Shown here: positions 9,218 through 16,821 of the stretch, piece after piece
Position numbering within the stretch: position 1 is the stretch's first letter
How the letters are laid out: each line of letters begins with the position of its first letter
NCBI RefSeq assembly: GCF_002140715.2
Contig: NZ_NGLE02000001.1
Span: forward strand, 662,001-726,000
DNA: 64,000 nt
Reading direction: 5' to 3'
From: Enterococcus sp. 4G2_DIV0659
GTDB lineage: Bacteria; Bacillota; Bacilli; Lactobacillales; Enterococcaceae
Program-made: the position numbers and the translations under genes
The notes under the pieces: generated by a model
Databases searched by the model: none
The model's input: only the letters and a program-made list of their open reading frames with translations
What the model was told of the DNA's origin: nothing

Positions 9218-10170
9218 TTTTTAACTGAAATCCATTCGTTATCAATGTAACTTTTTAAGCTTTCTTTTATTACTTCCAAAGTGGAATATTCAGGAGAATA
9301 GTTGATTCGATCTTTTGCATTTTCAATACTGTATTTTCCACTTCTAGCAATATGATAATAGGTTTTATCTATATAATCTTCATTATTTATTAACTCACAC
9401 CACTTTTCCCAAGATAAAAATTTGATTTTGGGCTCTTTGTTAAAATAGTGATAGGTAGCTTGCGCATAACCAAAGAGAGTGAGTGAATCTTCTGCCACGG
9501 CATGAAAACTTTCTCCCAATGCTGACTCCCTATGGTTGATAGCGTCCACAAATATTTGTGCCACATCGCTAGCGTGAACATGATGTAACGTCTCCATTCC
9601 AAAGTTTGGTAAGTAAATTGTCTCACCATTTGCTATCTTTTGAAAAATCTCTGGATCATGATTTGCCAAAGGATTAATGATTGTCCATCCAGGTCCGGAT
9701 ATTTGTCCTGGCATAATAATAGTGGCTGGAAATCCATTTGTGAGATATTCATTTTTTAGTAGTTTTTCACTCTCATATTTTTGGCTACCATATTCGTCTA
9801 GCGGATATTTTTTGCTATTGGGATCTGTAGGAAGAATCGCTGCTCGTCCATGAGCCCAAATGGATGAACAGTACAGATAATGACTAATGTCTGTTTCTTT
9901 TAATGCTGCAATCATTAAATGAGTATCTTCTACAGTGAAATTAATTAAATCAATGACAATATCTCCTTTTAATGCCGCAATCTGCTCTGGAAAGTTAGGT
10001 TCCTTGCTCCTGTCCATAGTGATGTGCGTTACCTTTTCCCATAAAATATCTTGCGTGTAAGGTTTACTCTTTCCTCTACTTATTGCTATTACTTCATAGC
10101 CTGCTCTTATTAGTTTTGGAACTAAGTAAGATCCTATGTGACCATATGCACCTATTACAATAGCTTTCAT
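9214..10170 (-). CDS. NAD(P)-dependent epimerase/dehydratase family protein
   Basis: A 318-residue extended-SDR protein. The dinucleotide motif GAYGHIG lies at residues 7-13, a catalytic-type serine pair in YLYCSS, and YGSQKYESEK supplies the Tyr/Lys pair. GMETLHHVHASDVAQIF is the usual substrate-domain signature. The frame extends to 10242, but AAGGGGGGAATTATCTC precedes the ATG at 10168-10170. The substrate is probably a nucleotide sugar or other sugar derivative, but this is not determinable. It converges with the RpiR-type gene. The tail-to-tail pair may have travelled together. Confidence 0.8.
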   Translation of the reverse strand: MKAIVIGAYGHIGSYLVPKLIRAGYEVIAISRGKSKPYTQDILWEKVTHITMDRSKEPNFPEQIAALKGDIVIDLINFTVEDTHLMIAALKETDISHYLYCSSIWAHGRAAILPTDPNSKKYPLDEYGSQKYESEKLLKNEYLTNGFPATIIMPGQISGPGWTIINPLANHDPEIFQKIANGETIYLPNFGMETLHHVHASDVAQIFVDAINHRESALGESFHAVAEDSLTLFGYAQATYHYFNKEPKIKFLSWEKWCELINNEDYIDKTYYHIARSGKYSIENAKDRINYSPEYSTLEVIKESLKSYIDNEWISVKN

Positions 10171-10441
10171 GAGATAATTCCCCCCTTCAATTTGGTTTAA
10201 GAGTATCATTTTTATTATGCTATAAACATAGTTTTTCACCATTTTAGAAAGACTTTCTAAAGAAAATGAAAAGAACTTCTTTTTTTTGTGAAAATCGATT
10301 ACAAATTTCTAAAGCCAGAAATTTTTACATTGTTGCACTTAATTAGACAATTCTAGAGCGAACAACACAAATTTTTTCATTTCACGACAAAAATATAAAT
10401 TTTTATGTTGAAATATTAGTCGTTATAAAATTGTATCCACT

Positions 10442-10473
10442 AAAAAACAGAGAACGCCTTTGGCTACTCTCTG
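10442..10473. terminator. Intrinsic terminator of the cst-like operon
   Basis: On the minus strand, CAGAGA pairs with TCTCTG, with an inner GCC-AAA-GGC stem, followed by TTTTTT. It is ten bases past the CstR-like gene. The stretch 10171-10441 otherwise holds the right inverted repeat at 10331-10356 and no gene. Confidence 0.75.
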
Positions 10474-10483
10474 CTTCTTTAGC

Positions 10484-10738
10484 TTATCTCGTTTTTACAA
10501 TCATCTCTAAGGCTTTTGCCATTTCTTCTCCAGCAAGATCAATCTCTTTATCTTCCATACATTGCTTTAAGTTTTCAGTCACAACAAGTCCAATCACTTT
10601 ATCGATACTTGAGCGAACGGCCATTAATTGCGTCACGACTTCTCGGCAGTCTTTTCCTTCTTCCATCATTTTTAAAACTCCCCGAATTTGTCCTTCTGAG
10701 CGTTTTAAACGATTGGCTAATTTAGGATCACATGCCAT
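10484..10738 (-). CDS. cstR: CstR-like persulfide-sensing repressor (CsoR family)
   Basis: An 84-residue all-helical CsoR/RcnR-family repressor. Numbering from the ATG at 10736-10738 puts cysteines at 31 and 60, the positions of the two reactive cysteines in Staphylococcus CstR. The His of copper-sensing CsoR (four residues before the second Cys) is Asn56 here. That supports persulfide rather than copper sensing. The longest frame starts with TTG at 10744, but AGGAG is spaced nine bases from the ATG. It overlaps the upstream rhodanese gene by 11 bases and is the last gene of the operon, whose operator is at 13013-13028. Confidence 0.85.
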   Translation of the reverse strand: MACDPKLANRLKRSEGQIRGVLKMMEEGKDCREVVTQLMAVRSSIDKVIGLVVTENLKQCMEDKEIDLAGEEMAKALEMIVKTR

Positions 10739-11033
10739 CAACAACGTCTCCTCTCCAAGCAGACATCCCGCCCATTACATTGGTTACATCGTACCCTAAT
10801 GAAGAAAAATGTTCACTCGCCATTTGTGATCGTCCACCAGAAAGACAAATAATATAGTACGGCTGATTTTTGTCTAATGTTTCTGCGGTTTCTTGCAAGT
10901 TACTTAGTGGCATATTTTTGGCACCTTTGATGTGTCCTGAAACATATTCATCCTCTTCACGAACATCTATGATTGCTAAGTCATTTCTTTTTTCCAATTG
11001 TTCAAATTCGTCGATCATGATTGATTTATACAT
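10728..11033 (-). CDS. Single-domain rhodanese sulfurtransferase
   Basis: A 101-residue rhodanese domain: an N-terminal IDVREEDEYVSGHIKGAKNMPL block, the active-site loop CLSGGRS (Cys at about 64), and a C-terminal MGGMSAWRGDVVDGM. It carries sulfane sulfur as a cysteine persulfide and likely moves it between low-molecular-weight thiols and proteins during sulfide or persulfide detoxification. Its start overlaps the stop of the CoA-disulfide reductase gene by one base, so translation is coupled. It sits between that gene and the repressor gene. Confidence 0.88.
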   Translation of the reverse strand: MYKSIMIDEFEQLEKRNDLAIIDVREEDEYVSGHIKGAKNMPLSNLQETAETLDKNQPYYIICLSGGRSQMASEHFSSLGYDVTNVMGGMSAWRGDVVDGM

Positions 11034-12685
11034 TATTTAATAACCTCCTGAGGGTAAATTGTGCTATAAATTTGAAATGCTCCATCTAAATTTTTCACGT
11101 GGAATCCATTATTTTTTAAAATACGTTCTGCTAGATAACTACGTTGACCACTTTGACAGCTAACGATGATTTCTTTATCCGCTGGTAATTCAGCCAAGCG
11201 TTCTCTTAATTCATCTAAAGGAATATTTTTTGCATCAGGCAACGAGCCATTGTTCTTCAACTCACCTGGATTTCTCACATCAAGCAAAAATGCACCTTTT
11301 TCTATTGCTTCTTTTAATTCATAATATTGGATGTTTTCAGAAAAACCTTCAACAATATTCACTGCTGCATAGCCAATCATATTGACTGGATCTTTCGCTG
11401 AGCCAAATGGCGGTGCATAAGTAAATTCCAACTCAGGCAGATCCATCACAGTTAGACCTGCTTTGATTGCTGTGGCAATAATGTCGATTCTCTTATCTAC
11501 ACCGTCAGCACCAATTGCTTGGGCTCCATAAATTTTTCCAGATGTCGGATGAAATAAAAGCTTCATCACGATAGGATGACTTCCTGGAAAATACCCCGCA
11601 TGGCTTTTTGATGTTGTATGAACTGCTTTATATTCCAAATTGCTATTGCGTAATTGTCGTTCACTTAGACCGGTACTAGCTGCTGCTAGATCAAACACTC
11701 GAACAATTGCTGTTCCAATACTTCCTTGGTTTTTACGCGAAACGCCAGCAATCACATCAGCGACTTGTCTCCCTTGTCGGTTTGCAGGTGAAGCAAGAGA
11801 GATTAAAGCATCTTCTCCTGTAATTTGTTGTTTGACAATAATTGCATCACCCACGGCGTACACATCTGGATCATTCGTTTGATAGGTTTGATCTACAACG
11901 ATTCCACCTCTTAGACCTGTTTCCAAACCAGCGGCAGAAGCTAAAGAACTAGATGGTTTCACTCCAATAGATAAAATCGTGAAGTCACTTTCGATAGAGT
12001 CTCTAGAGCTTAATTCAATTTGTTTGCCTGCGTTTTTAAAAGCCGTTGCTGCTGCGCCAGTATAAACAGTTATCCCCTTTTGTTTCAATTCAGCTTCAAC
12101 AAAAGCGGCCATTTCTTCATCTAAAGGCGGTAAGATTTGTGGTGCAGCCTCTACTAGGGTAACCTCAATGCCTAAGTGTTGTAAGTTTTCTGCCATTTCT
12201 AATCCGATAAATCCTGCACCAATAACTACGGCCTTTTTAGGCTGTTGATTTTTTACTGCAGCAACGATTTTATCAACATCTGGAACATTTCTTAATGTAT
12301 AAACATTCGTCGCCTCATTCAATCCTTCGATTGGCGGAATAACTGGTTCGGCACCAGGAGAAAGAATCAATTTATCATAGCTGATTTCTTCTTCCTTTTC
12401 GTTAGATTTTGTCAAAACTGTTTTGTTTTGGCGATCGATGTTGATTGCTTCTGTTTCTGGATAAACGTCAATGTTAAATCTTCTTTTCAATTGTTCTGGT
12501 GTTTGTAGGATCAATTCTGATCGTTCGCTGATTTCTCCTGATACATAATAAGGAAGTCCACAATTTGCAAATGAAACATAGGGACCTTTTTCCAACACGA
12601 TGATTTCGATTTCCTCAGATAATCTTCTTAATCTAGTTGCAGCAGACATACCGCCAGCTACACCACCAATGATTACTACACGCAT
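11033..12685 (-). CDS. cdr: CoA-disulfide reductase with C-terminal rhodanese domain
   Basis: 550 residues. A FAD/NAD-linked disulfide reductase domain comes first (GGVAGGMSAATRLRR at the N-terminus; active-site Cys42 in SFANCGLPYY), then a dimerisation domain (SHAGYFPGSHPIVMKLLFHP...). A rhodanese domain with Cys510 in CQSGQRS ends the protein. This is the CoADR-RHD architecture, which reduces CoA persulfide or polysulfide. The active-site Cys is the single redox cysteine of this class. It is the middle gene of a four-gene operon with one-base overlaps on both sides. The CstR-type operator in front suggests induction by persulfides. Confidence 0.88.
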   Translation of the reverse strand: MRVVIIGGVAGGMSAATRLRRLSEEIEIIVLEKGPYVSFANCGLPYYVSGEISERSELILQTPEQLKRRFNIDVYPETEAINIDRQNKTVLTKSNEKEEEISYDKLILSPGAEPVIPPIEGLNEATNVYTLRNVPDVDKIVAAVKNQQPKKAVVIGAGFIGLEMAENLQHLGIEVTLVEAAPQILPPLDEEMAAFVEAELKQKGITVYTGAAATAFKNAGKQIELSSRDSIESDFTILSIGVKPSSSLASAAGLETGLRGGIVVDQTYQTNDPDVYAVGDAIIVKQQITGEDALISLASPANRQGRQVADVIAGVSRKNQGSIGTAIVRVFDLAAASTGLSERQLRNSNLEYKAVHTTSKSHAGYFPGSHPIVMKLLFHPTSGKIYGAQAIGADGVDKRIDIIATAIKAGLTVMDLPELEFTYAPPFGSAKDPVNMIGYAAVNIVEGFSENIQYYELKEAIEKGAFLLDVRNPGELKNNGSLPDAKNIPLDELRERLAELPADKEIIVSCQSGQRSYLAERILKNNGFHVKNLDGAFQIYSTIYPQEVIK

Positions 12686-12999
12686 TATAATTTTCCTCCT
12701 CTGACTTCACCACGCCATGCGCTCATACCGCCTTTGACGTTGATTGCTTCGATTCCTTTGTTCTTTAGTTTTTTCACAGCCTGACGACTTCTCATTCCAG
12801 ATTGGCAAATCACATACACTGGATCACTGCCTTTTTTTGTATACGAAGTTATCTTACCTAGGGGTATATTTTTTGCGCCAGGTATGTGTCCTGAAGAAAA
12901 TTCTGTCTTCTCTCGAACATCGATTACTTCTACTTTTGATGCCAACTTCTCTTGAAGTTCATGTGTACTAATTGAATTTCCTTTAAAAAATGAAAACAT
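12685..12999 (-). CDS. Single-domain rhodanese sulfurtransferase, first gene of operon
   Basis: 104 residues with the rhodanese blocks IDVREKTEFSSGHIPGAKNIPLG and active-site loop CQSGMRS, ending in NVKGGMSAWRGEV. It is about half identical by eye to the rhodanese at 10728-11033, so the operon holds two paralogues plus a fused third domain. The start ATG follows GGAGGG. The operator and promoter lie directly upstream (13013-13068). The stop overlaps the reductase start by one base. Confidence 0.88.
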   Translation of the reverse strand: MFSFFKGNSISTHELQEKLASKVEVIDVREKTEFSSGHIPGAKNIPLGKITSYTKKGSDPVYVICQSGMRSRQAVKKLKNKGIEAINVKGGMSAWRGEVRGGKL

Positions 13000-13012
13000 A
13001 ATGCCCTCCTAC

Positions 13013-13068
13013 ATACCCTATGGGGTATCTTTAAAAACAATCATAAATGATTTTCTAAACGTTGTAAA
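13013..13068 (-). promoter_or_regulatory. Promoter and CstR/CsoR-type operator of the persulfide operon
   Basis: On the minus strand, TTTACA (13063-13068) and TATGAT (13040-13045) are separated by exactly 17 bases. Just downstream, at 13013-13028, lies ATACCCTATGGGGTAT, a C-run/G-run dyad of the form bound by CsoR-family repressors, including CstR. The operator lies between the predicted transcription start and the ribosome binding site. A repressor bound there would block the first rhodanese gene. The match of operator and repressor type in one operon argues for autoregulation. Confidence 0.8.
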
Positions 13069-13167
13069 GAAATTTGTTTCTTCTTTTTATTATGAAAAAA
13101 GAATCGTGTTAACTCTTAATCAAACTGAATTATTTCTTAAGAAAGGCACATAATTATTAATTTATTT

Positions 13168-13202
13168 GGCATATTTTTGTAACATTGAACCTCTATACTA
13201 AA
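13168..13202 (+). promoter_or_regulatory. Promoter with motif shared with the GH-like lipoprotein gene
   Basis: A 23-base stretch TTTGGCAT-x-TTTxTGTAACATxG precedes a -10-like TATACT, eight bases further on. A near-identical stretch with the same eight-base spacing to TAGAAT lies at 16687-16720 upstream of the lipoprotein gene. No good -35 box is present, as expected for activator-dependent promoters. The two-component regulator encoded between the two sites is the obvious candidate activator (inference). Confidence 0.5.
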
Positions 13203-13286
13203 TATATTCACTAAATAGCTATTAAGGAATACGAGACAACAGAGCTAGTTTTACCGCTCATAACTAAGAAAAGAGGTTTATTATAT

Positions 13287-13856
13287 ATGAATCAAGGAAT
13301 TTTAAAAAAACAGAATATTCTCCCCTTATTATTGATTCTGCTTCTTTCATTTGCTAGTATTTTTCTTATTCTAAATAAAGAAGAACAACCCATCCAAGAC
13401 GAAGCAACTGCTTATCAGCAGATTTTTATTGATGAAATAGCATCTGAAGCGAAGAAATTACAAAAGGAAACACATTTATTTGCAAGTATTACAATTGCTC
13501 AAGCAATCTTAGAATCTGATTGGGGGCGCAGTGATTTGGCGGTTGAAGCAAATAATTTATTTGGAATTAAAGGATCTTTTAATGATCAAGCAAGTATTAT
13601 GCCTACTGATGAATTTATCGATGGCGAACGGATTACTATTGATGATTCTTTTAAAAAATATGAAACGATCCAAGAATCAATGGTCGATCATATGGAATTT
13701 TTAAAAGGTGGAACCTATGATGGGATAAAAACCAGTAAAAATTACCGTGAAGCAGCTGTAGCTTTACAAAATGGTGGCTATGCAACGGATCCAGACTATG
13801 CTGAAAAATTAATTGAATTAATAGAAGAATTTGAGTTAAATAGATATGATAAGTAA
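13287..13856 (+). CDS. GH73 N-acetylglucosaminidase (autolysin-type)
   Basis: A 189-residue protein. An N-terminal membrane anchor or signal (about residues 12-33, LPLLLILLLSFASIFLIL) is followed by one glucosaminidase domain. The catalytic Glu is in TIAQAILESDWGRS (about residue 72), followed by NNLFGIKGSF. It would cut peptidoglycan outside the membrane. It lacks LysM or other wall-binding repeats, so it is a minimal, probably membrane-tethered enzyme. It is first in a run of plus-strand genes with an FtsX-like protein and a two-component system, which points to wall remodelling. Confidence 0.85.
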   Translation: MNQGILKKQNILPLLLILLLSFASIFLILNKEEQPIQDEATAYQQIFIDEIASEAKKLQKETHLFASITIAQAILESDWGRSDLAVEANNLFGIKGSFNDQASIMPTDEFIDGERITIDDSFKKYETIQESMVDHMEFLKGGTYDGIKTSKNYREAAVALQNGGYATDPDYAEKLIELIEEFELNRYDK

Positions 13857-13923
13857 TCCTAGTCAGATCACACGACTTTCTGACTGGAACCTGTTATTCT
13901 GAATTTAAGAAAGGCCAACACTT

Positions 13924-14550
13924 ATGTATAAAATGTATTATGTTTTAAAAGACAGTAGCATTACGCTCCTTAGAAATAAAGGAGCAGCTTTTTCTAAGGG
14001 ATTTTTCTCTTTCGTGTATGCTTGTATACTGACCATAGTCTTTCGTATTTGGATCAATTTGATTCATTTTGAATCTCTTGAAAAACAGCGTGCACTAGAA
14101 GCTAAACATTCGACAGATTCGTTATTGCAGACGGATTCTAGTGACCATTTAATCACCTTATTAACAAGTTTAAAAATCAGCTTCATGATTTTTAGCTTAG
14201 GTCTTTTGTTGTTTGGTATAGCTTTACTGTGTATTCAGTTACAAAAAAATTATTTATTAAATAAAAAAGAATTACTCATTAAGAAGATGCTTGGTAATTC
14301 AGCTGTCCGAGTAACGAGTGAGTTCTTTTTTGAGTCATTCTTACTTGTTATTCCATGTATTATTTTAGGAATGCTTCTATCTGATTATCTCTATCTACAA
14401 TTTTTTCATTTTGCTACTTCATGGATAGCGGCTGTTTTATATCCGCCAAGTTATTTTTTACTTTTTCTAACACTTCCTGTGATAGGCATTTTTTTACTGA
14501 TCCTTGTTTGTCAGTTTTTATACCTGAAACAAAAAATAACCAAACTTTAA
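13924..14550 (+). CDS. FtsX-like membrane protein (half permease)
   Basis: 208 residues with four predicted membrane segments (about 25-45, 80-102, 130-155 and 175-200). The middle part, NKKELLIKKMLGNSAVRVTSEFFFESFLLVIPCIILGMLL, is the FtsX core pattern (E-x-x-x-KKMLG...ES) of ABC permeases of the MacB/BceB type. The large extracellular domain is missing and no ATPase gene lies beside it. It could be a regulatory or sensory relative that works with the two-component system 16 bp downstream. That role is inferred from position. Confidence 0.6.
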   Translation: MYKMYYVLKDSSITLLRNKGAAFSKGFFSFVYACILTIVFRIWINLIHFESLEKQRALEAKHSTDSLLQTDSSDHLITLLTSLKISFMIFSLGLLLFGIALLCIQLQKNYLLNKKELLIKKMLGNSAVRVTSEFFFESFLLVIPCIILGMLLSDYLYLQFFHFATSWIAAVLYPPSYFLLFLTLPVIGIFLLILVCQFLYLKQKITKL

Positions 14551-14565
14551 AAGGAGTCTTTAACT

Positions 14566-15210
14566 GTGAATATTTTAGTTGCCGATGATAGCCCAGAAAT
14601 GGTACAAATCGTTAGTGCATATTTAAAAAAAGCTGGATTTACTGTTTTTACAGCCTTAGATGGTGAAAAAGCATTAGATATTTTTTATCAAGAAAAATTA
14701 GACTTAGCAATTATTGACTGGATGATGCCTAAAATCGACGGCATTGAAGTAATGAAAACAATCAAAGCTGAAAGTTCCTTAAAATTATTAATGCTTACTG
14801 CTAAGACAACAGGAGAAGATGAATTTCTTTCTTTATCCAGTGGCGCTGACGATTATATTACCAAACCTTTTCATCCTCAAGTCTTATTATTACGTGTTAA
14901 GAAACTACTTGGTTTAACTCACTCCTTCTATGTAAAGAATTTATTGGTTGATCCTGCACATTTAAAAGTTTGGAAGAATGAGCAACCGTTAGACTTAACC
15001 AAAAAAGAATTTGATTTACTTATGATGCTTGTTAATAATCGTGGAACTATTTTAACGCGTGAACAGTTATTGGTAGGCGTTTGGGGAATGGATTATGATG
15101 GCGTGGAACGAACAGTAGATACACATATCAGAAGACTTCGTGAAAAAATCGGCGATGAGATCATCACTACAAAAAGAGGAGTGGGCTATCTCATTGAAAA
15201 AGAAAACTAG
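14566..15210 (+). CDS. OmpR/PhoB-family response regulator
   Basis: 214 residues. The receiver domain has acidic pocket D7-D8, phospho-acceptor D51 in IIDWMMPKIDG, and Lys in ITKPF. A winged-helix DNA-binding domain at about 125-212 contains the recognition helix GVERTVDTHIRRLREKI. The start is GTG after AAGGAGTC. It overlaps the histidine kinase gene by 17 bases. It is likely the activator of the matching motifs before the glucosaminidase and lipoprotein genes. Confidence 0.9.
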   Translation: MNILVADDSPEMVQIVSAYLKKAGFTVFTALDGEKALDIFYQEKLDLAIIDWMMPKIDGIEVMKTIKAESSLKLLMLTAKTTGEDEFLSLSSGADDYITKPFHPQVLLLRVKKLLGLTHSFYVKNLLVDPAHLKVWKNEQPLDLTKKEFDLLMMLVNNRGTILTREQLLVGVWGMDYDGVERTVDTHIRRLREKIGDEIITTKRGVGYLIEKEN

Positions 15211-16597
15211 AAAAATCAGCACAACACTTACCGTGACCTTTTCTTTGATTATTATTGGTAGTTTTATTATTATGTTTGTTTTTAATAGTCTAATCATTCC
15301 GTACTACTATTTTTCAAAAATGGATCACAAAATTACCTCTGTAATGAGCGAACTTAAAGAACAACCTATATCGACACAACAACTCATCGAGTTAGAAAAT
15401 ACAAATCAAGTAACTATTATCACTAAGCCATTAGATGGTATGCCACTTGATGATTTCAACGAAGCATTGAATGTCGAGTTAAATCGAAAGAAAGTTGCCT
15501 TAAATCGTTTTTGGGTTACACAAGAAACCTTAGACCAGTTACAAACAAACGCTCAGCCTATTCAACGCAACTTCGATCAAGGAAAACAAAAATCCAGTTT
15601 CTTAGTAGAAATGCAAATAATTGATAATACCTTTTATTTAGTTGGCGTTTCAACAGTGAATTTTTCAGAAACAGCTAGTTTGATTAATACCTTTAATTTT
15701 ATTTCTTTAAGCGTTACCTTGCTTTTGATTATTGTGTTGATTTACATTTCTATTCGGAAAATAACGGATCCTTTAGTGAACTTGAAAAAAGTCGCTGAAG
15801 AGATTACAGCGTTAAGCTTTATTACCACCACTGATATTCCTGCAAATGAAATTGGTGAATTGGCACAAAGCATTAATAAAATGAGTTTTGCTCTGGCAAG
15901 TTATCAAAAAAATTTACTTGCTAAAAATGAACAATTAAAACAATTTACCGCTGATTTGACTCATGAATTAAAAACACCGATCGCTTTGATCAAAGCCTAT
16001 GGTTCTGGTATTGAGGACGGATTAGATGATGGCACCTATTTAGACGTGATCTTACAACAAACACAACGTCTAAACGATATTGTTGACCAAATGTTGGATT
16101 ATGCAAAATTAGAACAACGTCAGCTCATTAACAAAGTCCCTATGCAATTGTCAGATGCTTGGCAGCAGACAGTGGTAGAACTTACACCTGCAATGGAAAA
16201 AGACGAAGTTATCTTATTAGAAGCGGATACAGATACACCTCTTTCATTAATTGATGCTGATCCTATTTTGATTAAACGAGTCTTTGAAAACTTATTAACG
16301 AACAGTCTAAAATATACAACAGACAAAGAAATTCAAGTAAGTTGGCGGGAAACAAATGAATTTGTTGAGTTTTCAATTAGCAATAAAACCTCTTTAGCAC
16401 CCGATGTTGATTTAAGCAAACTCTGGGAAGCTTTTTATGTTTATGAAAAATCACGGAATAAAAATCTTTCCGGCACAGGACTCGGTCTTTCAATCGTCCA
16501 ATCAATCATGGATGATCATGGGTTTACAATCGAAGCACGGTTAGTCCACCAAACATTAATCTTTGTGTTACATTTTTATAAAGAAAAAACAGTTTAA
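15194..16597 (+). CDS. Sensor histidine kinase
   Basis: 467 residues. Two membrane helices (about 13-38 and 170-192) flank an extracytoplasmic sensor of about 130 residues. A HAMP-like linker and the phosphorylation box FTADLTHELKTP come next, then the ATPase domain with N-box NLLTNSLKYT and G-box GTGLGLSIV. The longest frame starts inside the regulator gene. TTG at 15194, 12 bases past GAGGAG and immediately before the basic stretch KKKTRKIS, fits best but is not certain. It pairs with the regulator just upstream. The signal is unknown; a cell-wall signal is plausible from the neighbours. Confidence 0.88.
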   Translation: MKKKTRKISTTLTVTFSLIIIGSFIIMFVFNSLIIPYYYFSKMDHKITSVMSELKEQPISTQQLIELENTNQVTIITKPLDGMPLDDFNEALNVELNRKKVALNRFWVTQETLDQLQTNAQPIQRNFDQGKQKSSFLVEMQIIDNTFYLVGVSTVNFSETASLINTFNFISLSVTLLLIIVLIYISIRKITDPLVNLKKVAEEITALSFITTTDIPANEIGELAQSINKMSFALASYQKNLLAKNEQLKQFTADLTHELKTPIALIKAYGSGIEDGLDDGTYLDVILQQTQRLNDIVDQMLDYAKLEQRQLINKVPMQLSDAWQQTVVELTPAMEKDEVILLEADTDTPLSLIDADPILIKRVFENLLTNSLKYTTDKEIQVSWRETNEFVEFSISNKTSLAPDVDLSKLWEAFYVYEKSRNKNLSGTGLGLSIVQSIMDDHGFTIEARLVHQTLIFVLHFYKEKTV

Positions 16598-16636
16598 AGA
16601 AAACACTGCTCACTTTTATTTGCAACGTTTAATCAA

Positions 16637-16677
16637 GGGTAGGATATGACTCATATAGTCATGCCCTACCTCTTTTT
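16637..16677 (+). terminator. Intrinsic terminator after the two-component system
   Basis: GGTAGG pairs with CCTACC and TGACT with AGTCA inside it. A run of T follows. It separates the two-component operon from the lipoprotein gene. Confidence 0.8.
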
Positions 16678-16686
16678 TTACCCGAT

Positions 16687-16720
16687 TTTGGCATTTTTCT
16701 GTAACATAGCCTTGTTAGAA
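16687..16720 (+). promoter_or_regulatory. Promoter of the GH-like lipoprotein gene with shared motif
   Basis: TTTGGCAT-TTTTC-TGTAACATAG is followed eight bases later by TAGAAT, which is preceded by TGT. The same motif and spacing occur before the glucosaminidase gene at 13168. The element overlaps where a -35 box would be, typical for OmpR-type activators. Confidence 0.5.
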
Positions 16721-16821
16721 TTAATTAGACAACGAAAGCTTGTCTTAACTTTGCTTTAAAACACAGTGAATAAAATGAGCTGTTGTTGCCTTTAGCTATT
16801 TTTTAAATCTAGGAGGAAACT

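Larger units (their letters stand above)
7664..10356. mobile_element. IS30-family-derived element with cargo genes (candidate)
   Basis: The two ends are 26-bp imperfect inverted repeats, both starting CTAGAAT and ending AAGTGCAACA inwards (7664-7689 and 10331-10356 complement), identical at 20 of 26 positions. The left repeat is followed by an IS30 transposase that carries an internal deletion (7761-8246). The right repeat is not directly behind the transposase. Instead, an RpiR-type regulator and an NAD-dependent epimerase lie in between. The 2-bp flanks (AG on both sides) are compatible with a short IS30-type target duplication but too short to prove it. The alternative is two independent, decayed insertions. 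Confidence 0.5.

Noticed and set aside
13857..13923. Terminator between the glucosaminidase and FtsX-like genes
   Set aside because: AGTCAG/CTGACT can pair but there is no T-run; read-through is more likely.
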